DNA of 64,000 nucleotides, from assembly GCA_900314745.1 (NCBI GenBank), contig OMWK01000003.1, positions 124,001 through 188,000 of the forward strand, given 5' to 3'. Shown here in pieces: positions 17,985-27,134 of the stretch (position 1 is its first letter; each line of letters starts with the position of its first letter). Below the pieces are notes generated by a model. That model saw only the letters and a program-made list of their open reading frames with translations, was not told the origin of the DNA and made no database searches. This DNA comes from an uncultured Eubacteriales bacterium. Its GTDB lineage: Bacteria; Bacillota; Clostridia; Saccharofermentanales; Saccharofermentanaceae. The position numbers were made by a program, and so were the translations under genes.

Positions 17985-19721
17985 TCAGGCTTCGAGAGCA
18001 AGAGTCATGGCGTCTTCGGGAGACATCGGCCTGCCCCATACATAACCCTGAATGTAATCGCAGCCGACCTTCCTCAACGTCTCTATCTGTTCAGGCGATT
18101 CAACGCCCTCAGAAATGACCTCAAGGTGCAGGATATGACCAATGGAAATGATCATCGCTACATACTCCTTGGTCGACTCGGAATCATTCATGACATCAAT
18201 GAATGACTTATCGATCTTGAGCATGTCGGACGGGAGACTGTTGAGATAGCTTAAGGATGAATAACCCGTACCGAAGTCATCGATCGCGATCTTGATACCC
18301 ATATTCTTAAGCTCGTTGATAACGCTCAGAGCCTTCTCAGTGGAATCGATCATTATCGACTCGGTTATCTCGATCTCGATCCTGTCAGCCGGAATCTGAT
18401 ATTCCTCAATTATCTCGCGAGTCTCGTCGAGGAAATTATTCTTCATGAGATGACGGACAGAGACGTTCGTACTGATGGTGAGATGAGAATCGATCTTCTC
18501 ATCCAGAACTTCACTTAAGAACTTGGCCGCCTTCCTGAATACGGCTGCATCGATTCGGTCAACAAGACCTGTCTTCTCGGCAACGGGGATAAACTCAGCG
18601 GGACTTATGAATTCTCCGTTCTCATCCTTCATACGGGCAAGGGCCTCGAATCCCCTGAGTCTGTGACTTATATCATACTGGGGTTGGAGATTGAAGAATA
18701 TGGTATCGTTCTCAAGAGCAAGACGGATCTTTCTCTCGATCTCCATGGTCCTGTCGATCTTAAAAGATTCATTTGAAAACTTAAGAATGGAAGTGGTTCC
18801 GGATCTTCCCGTCTCGTGCATTGCAGCGTTCGCACCGGAGAGAAGCTCATTCGTACTCTCGCCCTCGGCGGGGTATTCAGAATACCCGAAGTTTGCGGAA
18901 ATATAATAATCGCAGTCCTCGATAGTAATGGTCTTCTCAAGTTCGGCCTTATAAGATCCGATAGTCTCGAGAAGTTCTTCTTCGGAATCGTAATTTCTGA
19001 TGATCATCGCGTACTCATCACCGCCTAAGCGGCCAATGAAGTCGTTGGTACCGGTCTTGCCTGAATCCGCGAGTTCCTTCCACCTGTTTCCCACCTCAAT
19101 GAGAACCTTATCGCCGAATGCGTGCCCCATCGTGTCATTTATTGACTTAAAGTTAGTGATATCTATCGATACCAGGGCGAACTCTTCTCCCTTCCTGATA
19201 AGCCTTTCCATCAGCTCCCTGCACGCAAAGCGGTTCGGAAGTTTGGTAAGTCTGTCGGTAACGGCCTGATCATGAAGTCTTCTCTGTAACTTCAGATCCT
19301 TCTTGAACATGATGTAGATGATAGTTATGGCAACTACCGAGAACACATTGCTGAACGTACCCGCAACTGCATTGACGTTATCACGCATCATGAAATTAAT
19401 GATCAGCATGGGAATCTGGTATACGCACAAAAAGATCATGGAGACGATATATCCCGGCTTCCTGAACAGGAGAACGAGGAACATGACGCAAAGATTGCTT
19501 AAGCTCGTGAATACACCTGCAAAGGCATTATAGGGAATGACCTTGTCCAAGAACTGCACTGAACCCATGGTCGTCGCACACTTGGATGTAAGAAATGACG
19601 TGATTACATAGAGAATAATAAGCAGGACAAAAGCAGACCACGGCACCTTCTTCGGCACCGCCAGATCTCTTAATGTAATATCTATGCTCTTCCCCTTGGA
19701 AGGCTTATTACTCTTCGTCAT
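17985..19721 (-). CDS. Membrane GGDEF-EAL c-di-GMP cyclase/phosphodiesterase
   Basis: The first about 145 residues hold around four to five membrane helices. A GGDEF domain follows with intact GGDEY (about residue 236) and then an EAL domain with FEALAR (about 360), STNVS, IEITES, AIDDFGTGY and SEGVE, so both halves keep catalytic residues. It could make and break c-di-GMP, with balance set by the membrane part. A GGGGGT site lies before the ATG. It follows the GGDEF gene by about 120 bp on the same strand. Confidence 0.9.
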   Translation of the reverse strand: MTKSNKPSKGKSIDITLRDLAVPKKVPWSAFVLLIILYVITSFLTSKCATTMGSVQFLDKVIPYNAFAGVFTSLSNLCVMFLVLLFRKPGYIVSMIFLCVYQIPMLIINFMMRDNVNAVAGTFSNVFSVVAITIIYIMFKKDLKLQRRLHDQAVTDRLTKLPNRFACRELMERLIRKGEEFALVSIDITNFKSINDTMGHAFGDKVLIEVGNRWKELADSGKTGTNDFIGRLGGDEYAMIIRNYDSEEELLETIGSYKAELEKTITIEDCDYYISANFGYSEYPAEGESTNELLSGANAAMHETGRSGTTSILKFSNESFKIDRTMEIERKIRLALENDTIFFNLQPQYDISHRLRGFEALARMKDENGEFISPAEFIPVAEKTGLVDRIDAAVFRKAAKFLSEVLDEKIDSHLTISTNVSVRHLMKNNFLDETREIIEEYQIPADRIEIEITESIMIDSTEKALSVINELKNMGIKIAIDDFGTGYSSLSYLNSLPSDMLKIDKSFIDVMNDSESTKEYVAMIISIGHILHLEVISEGVESPEQIETLRKVGCDYIQGYVWGRPMSPEDAMTLALEA

Positions 19722-19841
19722 GCATAACCCCCGTACCCGTGATATCCGAGCGCTAGGCTATTGTAACATCCCGGCGGGGAGGAATCTATGACGTTGGTCT
19801 TATTTAATTAAGAACGATTTGTTAATAATCAGACCTGTGAT

Positions 19842-21065
19842 CTATCGTGCATCAGGGTCATCGCCGCGGCTTATCTTAATCGCCCTCTTATCCGCATACA
19901 TGAGCTTATCCGATTCATCGATGAGTCTCGTTAAGTCATACGGCTTCTCACCTGTAATAATGCCGCACGCGATGACGCACTCGATCTCCGGCTCCTTCTC
20001 GTTTATGTCTGCAAGGGCCTTGCGCCAGCGCTTCTCGATGTTAGCGGCTTCGTCTTCGCCGACGTTGCACGCCATCATCATGAACTCGTCTCCGCCTAAG
20101 CGAAAAGCATATATCCCGACATCCTCGACAGCCTTAAGGGACTCTGCCGCCATGCAAAGAAGCCTGTTACCGGCCTGGTGACCTAGCGTATCGTTCACGC
20201 GCTTAAGGTAATTAACATCAAGGTTGAAGATGGTTATCTTATCGCATTCCTTAAAGTTGCTCTCCAGAAGCTCCGAATACTTCGTCTTGTTGTAAAGACC
20301 TGTGAGATGATCGTGCTCGCTGTCGTAGATGATCTTCTCACGAAGCAGGGCATTCTCTATGTAGAGCTTGAAGATATTGAAGTAAAGAGGATACATCCTG
20401 TCGCCCATGTCATCGCTCGGGACTTTGACATAAAGGCCATACCTGTCATCCGTTACAGAACCCGATGCAAAACACAGGAAATCTCCGCTTAATCCGGGAA
20501 TCGGATACAGCTTGCCCGGCTCATGATCATCCTCGAACAAAGAGGGCGGGAAATCCTTCTTCGTAGCCTTGTCCGAGCCCAATGTGCAAATGTAACTTCT
20601 GAACACACCGTCACGATTGACGTACAGGACCGCACACTCGGCCTGAAGATTGCGCACGACAATAGGCAGGCAGCCGGTGAGCTTATCTGTAAGTACGTTC
20701 ATAAGATCACTTTGGCAGGTGGAGAGTATCCTCCAGCCCTTAGAATAGGACGACAGATTCTTGAAGATGGTCGCATAATCACTGACATCCGATATCAAGT
20801 GAAGGAAATAGCGATCTTCCTCCTCGGCAAGTTCCATTGTGTGGATCCTGTAATATTTGTCGTTATCCTTATCGGCAACTTCCCATTCTTCGTCCATCCC
20901 TTCAACGGGGTCTCCCAGAAACAGATTGCACCAGCGGAGCCATTGTTCCTCTTCTATCCCTATATCGCCGACTCTGTAAAGCCCTGTCCAGGAAGAGTCG
21001 GTAATTATGACGTTACCTACTACCGTCCTGAAGTATTTATGCAACATCTTTTCGAAGTCTGCCAT
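19842..21065 (-). CDS. GGDEF diguanylate cyclase with N-terminal sensor region
   Basis: 407 residues from the ATG at 21065 (AGGAGG 9 nt upstream; a longer frame runs into the previous gene). The N-terminal about 240 residues look like a PAS/GAF-type soluble sensor without a recognised motif. The GGDEF domain has an intact LGGDEF (about residue 325) and the DHLTGLYNK entry motif, so it is probably an active cyclase. It lies 32 bp after the HD-GYP gene and is likely in its operon. Confidence 0.88.
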   Translation of the reverse strand: MADFEKMLHKYFRTVVGNVIITDSSWTGLYRVGDIGIEEEQWLRWCNLFLGDPVEGMDEEWEVADKDNDKYYRIHTMELAEEEDRYFLHLISDVSDYATIFKNLSSYSKGWRILSTCQSDLMNVLTDKLTGCLPIVVRNLQAECAVLYVNRDGVFRSYICTLGSDKATKKDFPPSLFEDDHEPGKLYPIPGLSGDFLCFASGSVTDDRYGLYVKVPSDDMGDRMYPLYFNIFKLYIENALLREKIIYDSEHDHLTGLYNKTKYSELLESNFKECDKITIFNLDVNYLKRVNDTLGHQAGNRLLCMAAESLKAVEDVGIYAFRLGGDEFMMMACNVGEDEAANIEKRWRKALADINEKEPEIECVIACGIITGEKPYDLTRLIDESDKLMYADKRAIKISRGDDPDAR

Positions 21066-21097
21066 CGTGTGTGTCCTCCTGCTGCCGCGTGTTAAGC

Positions 21098-23518
21098 TCA
21101 GTAGAGCGATCGAATGTCCATGAGCGCGCACCTGTCTCCGGTAAGCGCGACATATACCGCAGTCTCCTTCGGTATGGGCGTGACATTTCTTATCTCGACA
21201 CCGGCGTTATCAGTAGTAAATGTGATGCTGTTACGGTTCCTTCGGAACGTAACCTCGCATTCGAATCCCTTGCGATTGAACTCCTTCCAGCCGTCCCAGC
21301 CGATGAATTCGCTGCCGCGCTTTACACTCAAATCGTTAAGACTCTTCTTGCTTCCGGAGACGGCCGTAATGTCATCTCCGTCAAGTCTTATGCAGGCGAG
21401 CTCCTTATATTCCTTGCCCATTGGCTTGCCGTCATCTGCCGTGTACAGAAGTATGTACGGGCAGCTCGCGACGCTCGCCGATGCAGGCAAGGTCTTACTG
21501 TGGAACAGAAGCCTCATGCCGTCAAATACCTGAATTCCGTCTGTTGTCGCCGAGCGGAACTCATCAACCTGGACATTCGGAATGTCACCGTCCTGAAGAT
21601 TGATGATGTCGACCTCGCCGCATATTCTCGGGATATAGTTCTCATCGATGGTCTCATCGGAGTTAATGACCTTAATGTCACTTACGGTGCAGTGCTCGCC
21701 GGCAAGTCCGATATAGACGTTTCTCGCCGAATCGAGAAGCGCTATCGTCGAGTCTATGACCTTATCCTCGCATGTTAACCTGATCTTGACGTGATCCTTG
21801 TACCTGCACGCCTGAACCTCGTAATTCTGAAGCTTACCGGGATCAACGGTGACACCTTCCACAGGCGTTACAGTAGTCTTCATGTTACGGGCGCGGGTAC
21901 TTATATAGTTGCCGTCGACCCAGATCTCCGCGAACTCGAAGTAGTGGAGATTTCTAATCTTGCGCTCGTCGGTATGAACAGCACCGTCAAATGAATCGAA
22001 AACGATGAGTGAAGGCATGGAATTCTTGGGATTTCTGCCCTCCTCAGGTATGCCCGTGAACTTAAGATAAGTGATATTCGAAGTTATCTTGAGACCGTCG
22101 CTTACGTTCTCCTTGTATCCTTCGAATCTCATCTCTGAAATCTCGTTAAGGTTGTAGGATACAGTCTCTGACTGATTGAAAGCGGTGTCCTCACTCTCCC
22201 TCATCGAGTAGGTTGTATCCTCATCTATGAGGTTGACCATTATGGCCGCATACTTGGGATCGAACTGCTTGTGTGCCCCGCTTATGAACTTCTCTCTTAC
22301 CTTGCCCTGAGGGTAAGGTCCCCTGTACTTCTTATGGGATGTCATTGAATCATAGACGTCCGCGACCTTAACGATACGGGCGTACAGGTGGATGTGCTCG
22401 CCCATAAGGCCTTCGGGATAACCCGTTCCGTCAAAGTTCTCGTGATGCGACTTCGCTGCGTACGGAAGGTACGGGTAATCCGCGATAGTCGACATGATCT
22501 CGGCACCGCGGACCGTGTGCTGCCTGAACACTTCCTTATCTGCCTCCGAGGCATCCGCCCCGCCCTTCTTAATGATAAAGTCCGGGATGCTGAGCTTGCC
22601 TATGTCATGAAGCAGTGCCGCATAATAAACCTCGTGGCACTTCTGCTCATCGAGTCCTGCCCTCTCGGCAAGAAGTCTCGCATACTTCGCGACTCTGACC
22701 GAATGACCGCGGGAGTATTCATCCCTCGCATCGACGGCACTTGCTATCGCCGTGGCAGCCTCTTCGAAGCCGTGCATGATCCTTGTTCTCTCATCCTTTA
22801 CGATGTCCAGCTCATGCTTCTTCTCGATATCGACCTGATCGTTCATGTCCTTTACTGCAAAGATATAAAGGAGCACTGCGGCAAAGACGATAGAGAGGTT
22901 GATGAACGAGACGCCGTAGACGTAATACTGAATGACTGCAAGAACTATGGGCACGCTGAAGAACAGCGCCATCGACAGCTGCAGCACGCGGTTGAGCCTC
23001 TTGTAGTAGTTGATCATTACTGACAGCTGCAGTGCGATGATAAGGAACGGCACTACGTACGAGAATATGAAGCCGTTGCCTCTGTGATACCTGTTATACT
23101 CGTCAAAGTAATAATAAAGGCCCGTGAATCTCGATATTATGAGCATGACTATGCCGAGGACAACGAGCATCTCGGAGAGCCTTATCCTTAACGGCACCTT
23201 GGGAAGTCCCATCTCGTTTACCGAGAGATCAGCACAGTAACATGTAAATGCGTGCAGGAACAGTATCAGCAGAAGGAACACGAGGAAATTGGTAAACCTC
23301 GACATCCAGATTCCCAGGTCGCTTACATCACCGCTGTAAACATAAGACAGCCTGTCGAAGAATACGAGGCAGCCTGCACTCATCTCTATATAGATAAGAG
23401 CGAACTTACGCTCGCGATGCAGTGTCTTCGTTATCGATGCAAGTATTGCCAGCATAAAGCATATGCCGGAGAAGCAGAGTAATATGTATGTCTGATATGT
23501 TCTGAAAAACTCAAGCAT
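21098..23518 (-). CDS. Membrane HD-GYP phosphodiesterase with duplicated C-terminal beta domain
   Basis: About seven membrane helices (1-225) and a coiled linker precede an HD-GYP c-di-GMP phosphodiesterase domain with LLHDIGK (about 304), HHENFDGTGYP (about 362-372) and VKVADVYD. The 350-residue remainder is unusual: two successive segments (roughly 480-635 and 645-806) each end with the same pattern, VYIGLAGEHCTVSDIKVI and VYVALTGDRCALMDIRSL. This looks like a duplicated beta-sandwich, resembling concanavalin-like folds, placed in the cytoplasm by the topology. It follows the hybrid kinase gene by 4 bp and has a GAGGG site. Confidence 0.82.
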   Translation of the reverse strand: MLEFFRTYQTYILLCFSGICFMLAILASITKTLHRERKFALIYIEMSAGCLVFFDRLSYVYSGDVSDLGIWMSRFTNFLVFLLLILFLHAFTCYCADLSVNEMGLPKVPLRIRLSEMLVVLGIVMLIISRFTGLYYYFDEYNRYHRGNGFIFSYVVPFLIIALQLSVMINYYKRLNRVLQLSMALFFSVPIVLAVIQYYVYGVSFINLSIVFAAVLLYIFAVKDMNDQVDIEKKHELDIVKDERTRIMHGFEEAATAIASAVDARDEYSRGHSVRVAKYARLLAERAGLDEQKCHEVYYAALLHDIGKLSIPDFIIKKGGADASEADKEVFRQHTVRGAEIMSTIADYPYLPYAAKSHHENFDGTGYPEGLMGEHIHLYARIVKVADVYDSMTSHKKYRGPYPQGKVREKFISGAHKQFDPKYAAIMVNLIDEDTTYSMRESEDTAFNQSETVSYNLNEISEMRFEGYKENVSDGLKITSNITYLKFTGIPEEGRNPKNSMPSLIVFDSFDGAVHTDERKIRNLHYFEFAEIWVDGNYISTRARNMKTTVTPVEGVTVDPGKLQNYEVQACRYKDHVKIRLTCEDKVIDSTIALLDSARNVYIGLAGEHCTVSDIKVINSDETIDENYIPRICGEVDIINLQDGDIPNVQVDEFRSATTDGIQVFDGMRLLFHSKTLPASASVASCPYILLYTADDGKPMGKEYKELACIRLDGDDITAVSGSKKSLNDLSVKRGSEFIGWDGWKEFNRKGFECEVTFRRNRNSITFTTDNAGVEIRNVTPIPKETAVYVALTGDRCALMDIRSLY

Positions 23519-23522
23519 AGTA

Positions 23523-26500
23523 TCAATCCCTCGGCTTTAATATCATTCCCTCAGGCAGGTTCTGCATTATGACCTTCTCGAGCACATCGGGAGCAATGGG
23601 CTTAACAAGGAACCCGTTAAAGCCCTTGGACTTGAAGTACTCGTCGCCGCCTGCGGAAGAATTCGTGATCATCGCATAGACGGGAATGTCAGGATGCGTC
23701 TCACGAATGACAGCGAGCGTCTGCTCACCGTCCATTCCCGGCATCTGCTGATCCAGGAATACAAGATTGAAATTACCGTTATTGAGCTTATCGATCGCTT
23801 CCTCACCGCTCTTTGCAGCCGTGACGAATATCTTCGTAGGCTTGAGAAGTTCCCTGATGATCCTAAGATCAGCGGGATTATCCTCAACTATGAGCACATC
23901 CGCATCAGGAGCTATGAAGAACGGAACATAAGCCGAATCATAAGTCTCTCCTGAGTCCTCGCTGAACTCACCGACCTCACGTGCATCGACGATCTTCTGA
24001 TCAACATTAAGGGTAAACTCAGTACCCTCTCCGTAGATACTGTTGCACTCGATCTTGCCGTTCATAAGCTTCGTGTACATGTACGATATATCGAGGCCAA
24101 GACCTACGCCCTTGATATCTGCGGTATTCTCCTCATCGAAATGCTCGAACGAATTGAATATCTTCTTGATATCCGCCTCCTTTATGCCGACACCGGTATC
24201 CTGGACGCTGAATCTTAAGCTGACCGTCGCATCGTTCTTATTGATTACTCGAATCGAGAGCCTGATACCGCCGTCATCAGTGAAATCAACGGCATTCGTA
24301 AGAAGGTTCATTATTATCTGCTTGATCTTGTTGCCGTCGCCGTAAAGTACTCTCGGAACTGAAGGATCGAGATCGACCTCGAAGTACAGCCTCTTCTCCT
24401 CCGCCCTGGACCTCGTCATTACTGCAGCCTCACGGAGCATCTCCTCAGTGGAGTACTCCTGTTCGTTCAGCGTCATCTGACCGGACTCGATCCTCGATAT
24501 GTCGAGGAGGTCGTTAACGAGAGAAAGCAGAGACTCTGAAGCATACTTAATATCCACCGCATGCTTCTTGACACTGGAGGCAAACTGCTTGGGTTCGTCC
24601 TCGTCAAGCTGCTCCCTTAAGATCATCTCGTTCATTCCGACTATGGTATTGATAGGAGTCCTTATCTCATGGCTCATGTTAGCCAAAAATCCCGACTTAG
24701 CGGCATTCGCCTTCTCCGCCTCGTCACGGGCTTCCTGAAGCTCGATATACTGTTTCCTTACGATCGTGCTTGTCATAACACGCCATACGATGATGCCTGC
24801 TGCCGCGATTGCGAGAACCGCGATCATGATCCTTACGGATATGAGTTCGAAGAATCTGGGAGTCTTGGTAATGCTGTAGACGGAATCGGTCACGACTTCA
24901 CCTGTGCTCTTATCGAGTATCTGAACATGAAGCGTGTAGTTTCCGTAAGACAGATTCGTATATTCAAGCGTTGATAATCTGCTCTGTGATGTAGTGATTC
25001 CGGGGTCGCGGGATCCTTCAAGGTAAACTCTGACCGTCGGATTCGAGAGCGTGTAATCGAGTACCGAAGGCATTATCTGAATTCTTCCGTCGCCTGCAGG
25101 GATGACGTAAGTTCCGTTCTCATCACGGAAGATCTGCTCATCATTCCAGTAAATGCCTCGTACGCCCGTCATGATCTGCGTATCACCCGCATAATAATTC
25201 TCTATATTAACCCTGGACACGCCGGACTGGCCTGCGATATAGAGATTGCCGTCCTCATCGAGACAGCTGTGGCAGTGAGATACCGGAACGCTTGTAAGTC
25301 CGTTGAACACATCGTAGAGCCTGTAGTCCTCGATGTTGTTATTTATCATCTCGTTGCCGTCTACGACGTAGACGCCCTGTGACGAGAGGACCCAGAGGTT
25401 ATTATGGCTGTCCGGGATTAACTCAAAGTTATTGTTATAAGGGAAAGTGCTGACATTGGTGATATTGCCGTCCTTCAGATACTCGATGGAATTGGACGTT
25501 ACGATCCAATAGAGTTCACGCGCATCATCCCTTCTGATCCTCATGATAACTTCACTTGTGAGGCCGTCGACCGCACCCATCTGTCTCGCGCCGTTCTCGT
25601 CAATGACGTAGAGACCGTCACCGTCAGTACCCGCGAGTATGGTTCCGTTATCGCCTTCGCTTACTGTGAGAATTACAGTATTGCCTATGCCGTCATGCTC
25701 GTCGTAAACCCTTACGACTTCCATGTCCCTGATTACTGCGATACCGTCGTTTGTAGCAACCAGGATGGAACCGTCAGAAGTCTCGGATGTACATCTGACC
25801 TCGTTGTTCGGAAGACCGTTCGATGTAGTGAAACTTACGATCTCGCTGTCATTTGTAAAACAGACGAGACCCATGTCATCAGTAAATGTCGACAGCCAGA
25901 TATTGCCCTCGCTGTCGCTCTCTATGTCACGTATTCTGACGCCTTCGAGATATTCCGTCAGGGGATCTGTTATCTCAGAATCATTGGCTGTGATGATATG
26001 AAGTCCGTTATCGGTTCCGACATAGAGATTGCCGTCGTCCATGCATGTCGCATTAACAACCTGATCAGGAATTCCCGCGAGGTGCGTATAGTTAAGGAAA
26101 TTGTTGGATGTGATCTTCATGACTCCGAATCTTGCGGAGGCGAACCACATGTTGCCCTGATAATCCGATGTGATCATCTCGATGGAATCATTGACCGGGA
26201 TATTCTCCAGTGCAACGAATTCATCATTCTCGTCTATATAACCTGTGACGCTTCCGGTAGCAAGCCACAGTCTGCCGCAGCCGTAGTACATGCAGTTGAT
26301 GTTGGATGCATCACCTGTATTGATCCTCGTAAGGTTCGATGCTCCGTCTCCGAATCTGCCGTGATAGATGGAGTTAACGGAAGTTCCGTAGTAAAGCTCA
26401 CCGGCATTCTCCGGATCCGCGATGATGCAGGTTATCTTGGATAATCCGAGCGTTCCGCTCTCGTAATAATCGGAGATTCCGCCCTCGGTTACACGGAATA

Positions 26501-27134
26501 CAGCACCGCTCTTGGTAAGACCGTAGACATCACCTGCGGCATCGGTTACGAGATTAAGGATCCTCTCGTGAGTTACCCTCTCATCATCGATCGTGTAGAT
26601 GTTCATGTCTGCGCCGACCCATGAGATTCCTGATGTTGTTCCGATGAACACGATTCCGTTGCTGTCCTGAGCGAACGATCTTATTGATGACGACGGGAGA
26701 CCGTCAGCCTTCGTATAGTGGCGGCTCTCCGATCCGTCAATGACGACTACTCCATTATCGTTCGTAGCTACCCAGATCCTTCCGGTGCGGTCTTCGAATA
26801 TAGCTCTTCCGCTCGTTAATCCTTCGATGGAAGTGATTCTCTCGAACACATTTCCGTCGTATCTCATTATTCCGCTGTAGCCGCCTATCCAGATATAGCC
26901 ATCCCTTGATGCAAGAATGCAGTTCGCTTCCGATGTGGGAAGTCCGTTCGTCGCATCGTACAGAGCCGCGGAATAACCGACGCCCGGAAGCTGTCCGGTA
27001 ACGGCATATCCGCCGCCCGTCATGTCATATCCGTACTCGTCAGTCTTGGCATAAGTCGTGACAGACAGCCCTGCAATACACATTACAAGGAGGATCATTG
27101 TGATGCATGTCTTAACACCGAAACGCTTCATCAT
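23523..27134 (-). CDS. Propeller-type hybrid sensor histidine kinase with receiver domain
   Basis: A 1203-residue one-protein two-component system. A signal peptide (about 1-29) leads into many two-component-regulator propeller repeats (to about 690; recurrent G-x-IWIGG/LWVLS-like blades), then a Y_Y_Y domain (about 690-755), one membrane helix (about 770-790), HisKA with MSHEIRTP (H about 821), HATPase with N-box LLTNAV and G-boxes, and a C-terminal receiver with FLDQQMPGMDG (D about 1127). No DNA-binding domain is present, so output must pass to another protein. The start overlaps the upstream HD-GYP stop (ATGA); a second ATG 3 nt on has better spacing from the AGGAGG. Confidence 0.92.
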   Translation of the reverse strand: MMKRFGVKTCITMILLVMCIAGLSVTTYAKTDEYGYDMTGGGYAVTGQLPGVGYSAALYDATNGLPTSEANCILASRDGYIWIGGYSGIMRYDGNVFERITSIEGLTSGRAIFEDRTGRIWVATNDNGVVVIDGSESRHYTKADGLPSSSIRSFAQDSNGIVFIGTTSGISWVGADMNIYTIDDERVTHERILNLVTDAAGDVYGLTKSGAVFRVTEGGISDYYESGTLGLSKITCIIADPENAGELYYGTSVNSIYHGRFGDGASNLTRINTGDASNINCMYYGCGRLWLATGSVTGYIDENDEFVALENIPVNDSIEMITSDYQGNMWFASARFGVMKITSNNFLNYTHLAGIPDQVVNATCMDDGNLYVGTDNGLHIITANDSEITDPLTEYLEGVRIRDIESDSEGNIWLSTFTDDMGLVCFTNDSEIVSFTTSNGLPNNEVRCTSETSDGSILVATNDGIAVIRDMEVVRVYDEHDGIGNTVILTVSEGDNGTILAGTDGDGLYVIDENGARQMGAVDGLTSEVIMRIRRDDARELYWIVTSNSIEYLKDGNITNVSTFPYNNNFELIPDSHNNLWVLSSQGVYVVDGNEMINNNIEDYRLYDVFNGLTSVPVSHCHSCLDEDGNLYIAGQSGVSRVNIENYYAGDTQIMTGVRGIYWNDEQIFRDENGTYVIPAGDGRIQIMPSVLDYTLSNPTVRVYLEGSRDPGITTSQSRLSTLEYTNLSYGNYTLHVQILDKSTGEVVTDSVYSITKTPRFFELISVRIMIAVLAIAAAGIIVWRVMTSTIVRKQYIELQEARDEAEKANAAKSGFLANMSHEIRTPINTIVGMNEMILREQLDEDEPKQFASSVKKHAVDIKYASESLLSLVNDLLDISRIESGQMTLNEQEYSTEEMLREAAVMTRSRAEEKRLYFEVDLDPSVPRVLYGDGNKIKQIIMNLLTNAVDFTDDGGIRLSIRVINKNDATVSLRFSVQDTGVGIKEADIKKIFNSFEHFDEENTADIKGVGLGLDISYMYTKLMNGKIECNSIYGEGTEFTLNVDQKIVDAREVGEFSEDSGETYDSAYVPFFIAPDADVLIVEDNPADLRIIRELLKPTKIFVTAAKSGEEAIDKLNNGNFNLVFLDQQMPGMDGEQTLAVIRETHPDIPVYAMITNSSAGGDEYFKSKGFNGFLVKPIAPDVLEKVIMQNLPEGMILKPRD

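Noticed and set aside
22388..23023. long plus-strand frames opposite the signalling genes (also 25695-26444, 27350-28411, 57258-58166)
   Set aside because: They are shadows opposite well-supported coding sequence, with no ribosome sites and no recognisable domains.
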